Assembly: GCF_000611645.1 (NCBI RefSeq)
Contig: NW_014012581.1
Span: 1-13,072, forward strand
Direction: 5' to 3'
Length of the DNA: 13,072 bases
Origin: Monoraphidium neglectum
Lineage: Eukaryota; Chlorophyta; Chlorophyceae; Sphaeropleales; Selenastraceae
In this document: positions 8,195 to 13,072 of the stretch, in pieces
Layout: every line of letters begins with the position of its first letter
Numbering within the stretch: position 1 is the stretch's first letter
Made by a program: the position numbers and the translations under genes
The notes under the pieces: model-generated
The model's database searches: none
Told to the model about the DNA's origin: nothing
The model's input: only the letters and a program-made list of their open reading frames with translations

Positions 8195-8905
8195 CCCGAC
8201 AGGTCACCAGCCCGCTGTGAGGCATGACACGACAGGCAAAGCACCGGCCGCATGGGGTAACCCCCAAAACATTTCGACGTGGACGGTGAGGGTGCAAGGC
8301 AGCCTGAAATTGCACCACAGGTCCCCCAGCTTACATGTTGTGTGCACCCTTGTGCCCAGACGCGGACTATGATGCACAGTCAGCATCCCCGAGAGCCCGC
8401 ATGCACCGCTTTGCAGTGTTTTTGATTTTGGCGCCTGGATGTGTGTTGGCGTACCATAATTCAGTTCGGACCAATCCTGCGTTATGGTGATGTCTGCTGC
8501 CCACTGCTTCCCACTTGGGCGTTTACAGCGCAGCAAGCAGCTGCATGGAAGAGAGCGGAACGAGGAGCACCAGCCAACGAACAGTCTGTATGACAACACC
8601 ATGGAGATCGGTCATGCAACATCACAGCAGTACTAAGCACACTATGCAAGGCCACACATATTGAAAGAGTTGAATTCTGTCTTTCTGAGTGTGTCGCGGC
8701 CAGGGGCAGAGCAGAACTGATCGATCCTTGGTGGCCTTACAAGCCTACCAGTAAAAGCAAAATTGTTTTGAAGGCGTTCAGACGGCCCAGTGATGCTCGA
8801 CGACAGTACAAGATAATAGTGATGGCCAGCCCGCGCCTCGTGGGTGCCTCTGAGGCCCACAAAATAAAAGCAGCTGGTATTAGAAACTTGGATGGCGCTG
8901 GACTG

Positions 8906-11900
8906 ATGCTGATGATGCTGGTGGTCATGGCGTGCAGCGTCCATGGTGACGCTGCATCAAGTGAAAGCAGCTCCGGCCCCAGCTCCGCCGCACCGCAACT
9001 GGAGTGGTCTACGCGCCTTCGCACAGGCGATATCGTCACAACTAGGCAAGCGCACGGGTGAGACCAGGCATGCGGCGAAAAGCTCTTGCAGCCGAGTTTG
9101 TTCTCGCCCTGCACGCGAGCAACAGCATCTCCCCAGCTCCTTCCCATCCGCTCCGCAGCAGCCGCGATCGGCAAGGCTGCAAATGTCCGAACTCGAGGTA
9201 CCATTCCCCGACCCCTCCTCGCGCACATCCTGTACCGCCGCAGCAGCGCGCACGAGCGCCGCTCTCTCGTGGAGCTGGACGCGCAGTGGCGTGATCTCGA
9301 CCCGTGGGTGGATCTGGAGGCTGCTGCCCCTGCGGCCGCCTGGCCCCTGCATTCTTACGAGCAGTACTACTTGCAGCTGGCGCCGGGTGGGCGGGCGTTC
9401 TGCGGATTCCCAGCGGCGGTGTTGGACGAGCGCATGCGTGCGCTGTTTTGCATGTTTCAAGCTCCATTCCGCCGCCTCGAGGTGAACCACCAGCGCCTTG
9501 TTCTGGTGATAATTGTCACAAAGACCTGACACCTCGGGCGCCCTGCCCACTTGCAAACCAGCCCGTGGCTGTCCCTGTACCCACTGCATTGCGCGCTCCT
9601 GCCCCGCACATACGGCCGTCCATCCAACTTCCACTCCATCCCCCTTCCCCTTTCAAATTCTTGGTAGGCAGCACCACTGAGGAGGAACATGAGATGCTGT
9701 CTCAGCTTGAGGAGCACCGCGGGCTGGTCGCCGGCTTTGTGCCAGACAACTCGTGGCACGTGCTGCTGCCCGCCGACGCGGCCGACGCCGCGCGCGCGCG
9801 CCTCAAAGCTGGGGCCTCCCGGCTGGTGAGCGGCGCGCCCCGGCTGGCTGTCGGGCGGCTTCCTGCCGTGCCGTGCTGCGCCGCCCGCGGCCCTTGCAGC
9901 CTCCAGCCGTTCCATGCCGCCCGCTGACCCCAACGCGGCCTCACTCAGTCTGCTTGCCTCGGCTCCTGCTGCGTGTCACCTCCCCCACCAACACATGCGG
10001 ACCCAACCCCACCCAACACCACAGGTCCCAATAGCAGCGCAGGACAAGGTGTCCCCAGAGTGGGCCGCGGTCCAGCAGCTGGTGGGCGACGACAGCGCCA
10101 GGGCCGCGCTGCTGGGCGGCGCCGCCGTGTCCGCACTGCTCCGGAAGCGGGGCGTCAACGTCACGCACCACATCGGCGCGCTGAGCGTCGAGGCGGACGA
10201 GGGTGAGCGTTGTTTGCAGTGCGTTTGTGAATCGCGCAATGCAGGGCTGATGTGCTGGCAGCTTGGGGCCGGCGTCAAGGGGGTGTCGTGCAGTCACGTT
10301 GTTATGCACGTGCGATCAGCTGTTGGCTGCCTAATCATTGTCAGTGCTGCCCTGCACCCTCACCATGCTCAGTCTGATGTTTCCAGCGGATTATTGCCCA
10401 ATTTTGAACAACGTGCAAGCTCATATGACCCCGCTGGTGTGACCCCGCCCACGCACATCCACTCACACACACGCACGCTCACCCCTTCGCCACCACCACC
10501 ACTTGGCCAACGCGTGCAGGCCGGCAGCCCCGCGTCCACGTCCGCGTATGGTTCCCGCGCCCCACCCACGCCGACGCGCAACGCCTCGGCTTTGCCCACA
10601 CGGGAGACCTGAGCCCCGGGGCGGAGCTGGCCGCAGAATACGCACACACGCTGCGCAAGGTGATCGCCGCCGCCTCGCGGCAGGAGAACCCTGACTCAAG
10701 GCAGCGGCGGCGAGAGGCTGGCGAGGCGGCGGCGAGTGAGGGGTACGGGGACGCGCCAGGCCCCGTGGGAACGTCCCAAATCGGGAGCTTGCCGCTCGCC
10801 GGCGGCGCCGGGCACAGCAGCCTCGGCTGGGCAGCGGCTGCGAACGCTTCGGCGGCGGCCGACGCTGCGGACGGATGCGCTCCCGTGGTGTCGAGCGGGG
10901 CATACACTCTGGATGTGCTGGTCTGCTTGGAGGTGGGCAGCGCCGGCGCACGCATGGACTGGCTTTTGTTTTAGGGCGCCCGCGCATCACGCTGCCGCAC
11001 CCCTAGCAAAGCGCTCTGCTTTGGTTTGCATGAGAGTGTCCGGCAGGAGAGTGTTCGACATGGCTGTGGCACTCGCCACTCGGTTCATCACCCACATTTG
11101 CGGCCAAATTTCGTGCACACACCCCTCCCAACCCGCTGCCTCGCCTGCCTCCTGCCCCACGCCCTTCCCTTGTAGCACGTCGCCCCGACCCTGCAGTGGC
11201 TCTCCCGCCAGCCGTCGGTCCACTGGCTGACCCCCAAGATGGCCCCCGCCTGGCGCAACCTCGCGGCCAGCGCGGTCGCCCAGGGGTCCCCGGCGGCGGC
11301 GCGCCTGCAGCGCTTCCAGGAGGCGGTCGACCCGGGGATGCACCCGCTGTGGGCGGCAGGGCTCAAGGGGCAGGGGCAGGTCGTGGGCGTGGGCGACAGC
11401 GGCGTCGACATGGACTCCTGCTTCTTTTTCGACCCAAAGGTGGGCCATTTTCGACGGTGCTGCGTCGCGGGGGTATCAGGCGGGCGTGCCGCGTCATCAC
11501 AAGCGGCGCCGTGTCAGGGGCTCCACGGCCGCGTTGCGCTGAAAACGAGGCGCAGGACACGCGGGCGCCCAGGGCACCGGCGCAACTTGAGCGGACGCTT
11601 CGATCCGCACGCCTCCCTCTCTTTGGCGCAATCGCCCCCCCCCCTCCAGCTGCCAATCTATCCGCTTTTGGCCCCTCAACCGCCCCTCCCAGGTGCCCTT
11701 TGCGCCCAACATCAAGACAAACGCGGCCGGCGGCGCCATGTTCCGCAGCGACGAGCACCGCAAGGTGGCGCTGTATTATGGCACAGCCAACACCGACACC
11801 GTCGACGCCGTCGGCCACGGCACCCACACGGCCGGCACCATCGCCGGCTCCAGGTGGGCCAAACCCCACAGCGGCCGGCTGTCGCCTGCAGCACGCTCCG

Positions 11901-12321
11901 CAGCCAAAAACCATTCGGACGCCGCGCTTGCGTCAACCTGTCGGCTGGGAGGTTGTGCCCCTTCCGAACCTAGAATTGCCCCCCCTGACCCGCCGACGTC
12001 CGCCCTGCGCTGCCCGCCCGCGCCCTTTCTAATCTGCGCTGCCAGGTATGACGCCGACGGCAAGCTTGATTACGCCACAGGCATGGCGCCGGAGGCACGC
12101 CTGGCTATCCGCGACCTTTCGAGCGGCAAGCAGGTACGTATGTTGCCCGGCCTCGTGTGTGCCTTGCTTGCATGTGGATGTGGACAGCCTGGCTTGCAGT
12201 CGCGGCTGGTGCTGTGCCGTTGCACACTTGGTTTGCAAAACATGGTCACCCACAATGCACAGTTGAACGCTGGCGCATACGCAGCATGCAAATGCAAGCA
12301 CGCGCGCACACACGCACACGC

Positions 12322-12354
<33 letters not shown>

Positions 12355-12949
12355 CACACGCGCATAACCACACACGCACGCTCACACACACTGCACACAC
12401 ATACACAAACACGCATACACACCCTCTGCTGCCATCGAGTGAAGGGCTATGTGACGGCACCCGACGATCTGGACAACGGCTACTTCCAGCCCGCGTACGA
12501 CGCGGGGGCTCGCATCCATTCGGACTCTTGGGGTTCTGACGTCATCGGTGAGCTGCTGACATCATCAAGCACGTTGCGTAATGAACGTTTCTGGGGCTGT
12601 TTGCATCGCGGATGCACCTCTGGGGGCCGTGATTCCAGCAGAACACATACCTCGATTTGCTGTGCATCCCGTGGTCCAGGCTTGGCTTGTGCATTTGGGG
12701 CTGGTCGTTCAGACTGACATACGGCAGCTGGGCTTCAGCCTCAAACCAAGATGGCAAGTGGCCACTTTGGCGGAGCCGATGGCTACACGATCACATGTTT
12801 GCTGGCCTCTTCCTCGGCTAAACCCTGCCTGTCCACCGCCCTAACCCGCACCCATCCGCACCCCAGTGTATGACTACTCGGCCGCCACCCTCGACCGCTG
12901 GCTGTATGAGCACCCAGAGTTTGTGTCCGTCTTCGCCGCCGGCAACTAC
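8906..12949 (+). CDS. Secreted subtilisin-family (S8, Kp43-like) serine protease, 5' ten exons (3' end outside window)
   Basis: Exons: 8906-9057, 9244-9386, 9668-9825, 10025-10202, 10520-10932, 11176-11439, 11693-11853, 12046-12133, 12445-12547, 12867-12949. All introns are GT..AG with matching phases, giving 581 codons; the rest lies to the right. Order: signal peptide (MLMMLVVMACSVHG, 1-14); N-terminal region (about 30-400) with YYLQLAPG, GFVPDNSWHVLLP and PSVHWLTP, resembling the pro-region of algal S8 proteins; catalytic domain from about 400. Catalytic Asp is D422 in GVGDSGVDMD, His is H478 in GHGTHTAG, SDSWGS is at 545-550, and the oxyanion Asn is N580 in VFAAGN. The catalytic Ser (GTSMA-type motif) is not in the window. 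D-S-G-V-D-M-D followed by CFFFD is typical of Kp43-like S8 enzymes. The enzyme is probably secreted, vacuolar or cell-wall. ATG 8822 would add 28 residues, but those codons (AAA, ATA, AGA, ATT) are unlike the rest, so 8906 is preferred. Confidence 0.9.
10448..10484. repeat. Short CA-rich tract, protease intron 4
   Basis: Interrupted CA units (CACACACACGCACGCTCACC within it) lie about 35-70 nt before the exon 5 acceptor at 10519, overlapping where the branch site and pyrimidine tract should be. Confidence 0.6.
10675..10890 (+). other. Low-complexity Ala/Gly/Ser linker in the protease pro-region
   Basis: Residues 263-334 in exon 5 are rich in Ala, Gly, Ser and Glu and contain a basic RQRRR string (271-275). 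They separate two more ordered stretches (RVHVRVWFPRP upstream, AYTLDVLVCLE downstream). There is no in-frame stop and the flanking frame is the same, so this reads as coding insertion, not a missed intron; no good internal GT..AG pair keeping frame was obvious. Confidence 0.5.
12298..12421. repeat. CA-rich tract with pure (AC)n core, protease intron 8
   Basis: The pure AC core is at 12324-12352; interrupted CA units extend on both sides across about 120 nt. It occupies the second half of intron 8 (12134-12444), just upstream of the exon 9 acceptor. Confidence 0.95.
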
Positions 12950-13072
12950 GTGAGCGCGCGCTGCTGCGCAGATTCAGGGCGCCCTGATGGCTGACGTAGG
13001 ATCCGCCGCACCGCTTTGGTCCTTTTGACAGCAGCGTGCACAACACCGCCCCTCAGGCCACCCCCCCCCCCC
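12950..13072 (+). other. Intron 10 of the protease gene (incomplete), ending in C12
   Basis: Donor GTGAGC follows AAGNY at 12949/12950. No continuation of the subtilisin fold (expected G-rich loop and GTSMA motif) is encoded here. Positions 13061-13072 are twelve C residues at the window edge, which could be the intron's pyrimidine tract or a sequence break. Confidence 0.65.

Larger units (their letters stand above)
7198..8905. other. Divergent intergenic spacer of 1.7 kb
   Basis: It lies between the start codons of the minus-strand coiled-coil gene and the plus-strand protease gene, so it should hold both promoters and 5' UTRs. Several frames stay open for 100-150 codons, but none shows a recognisable motif, splice-consistent extension or the GC-rich codon use of the neighbours. 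Composition is visibly more AT-rich than the genes, especially 7850-8000 and 8600-8880. An inverted repeat sits at 8011-8194. I found no convincing tRNA, snRNA or snoRNA. TGTAA occurs on the minus strand at about 7913, 8331 and 8737, so an unrecognised minus-strand transcript is not excluded. Confidence 0.5.

Noticed and set aside
8250..8265. GGGGTAACCCC palindrome in the spacer
   Set aside because: Short 11-nt near-palindrome with no partner element; not enough to call a site.
8204..8602. Minus-strand open frame of about 132 codons in the divergent spacer
   Set aside because: Cys/Ser/Leu-rich, no recognisable domain, and it lies in the less GC-rich spacer. Kept only as a weak possibility for an unseen transcript.
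8822..8905. In-frame upstream ATG for the protease
   Set aside because: The 28 added codons are AT-rich (AAA, ATA, AGA, ATT) unlike the gene and would bury the signal peptide; treated as 5' UTR, though not excluded.

Overview
The window looks like nuclear DNA of a green alga (Chlorophyta, Chlorophyceae or Trebouxiophyceae). The coding sequence is GC-rich and broken into many short exons with GT..AG introns of about 95-530 nt. Introns carry long CA/TG and C/G runs. The one poly(A)-type signal I can place is a chlorophyte-style TGTAA, and the best recognised protein is a plastid chaperonin. Exon borders were worked out by hand by matching splice phase and protein family sequence; no transcript data were available.

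Three protein genes are visible. (1) Positions 289-4453, minus strand: the first eleven exons (422 residues) of a chloroplast chaperonin 60 beta-type subunit, including its transit peptide; the 3' part lies beyond the left edge. (2) Positions 5246-7197, minus strand: a complete five-exon gene for a 321-residue protein with a signal peptide, coiled coil, an 11-residue-periodic amphipathic helix, one C-terminal membrane segment and a basic tail. I do not recognise it as a named protein. (3) Positions 8906-12949, plus strand: the first ten exons (581 residues) of a secreted subtilisin-family (S8) serine protease of the Kp43-like type, with catalytic Asp, His and oxyanion Asn visible. The catalytic Ser and the C-terminus lie beyond the right edge.

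Genes 2 and 1 are in tandem, separated by 792 nt that must hold the gene 2 3' UTR and the gene 1 promoter and 5' UTR. Genes 2 and 3 diverge from a 1.7 kb, noticeably less GC-rich spacer with no supportable gene; it contains a pair of inverted 14/15-nt arms. I see no operon-like functional link: the chaperonin acts in the plastid, while the other two products appear to enter the secretory pathway.

No clearly new multi-gene system is visible. The most interesting signals are in gene architecture: four stop-free introns whose length is a multiple of three, symmetric exons whose skipping would keep frame (one encodes most of the transit peptide, one is flanked by complementary CA and TG tracts), and the hendecad helix of the unnamed membrane protein.
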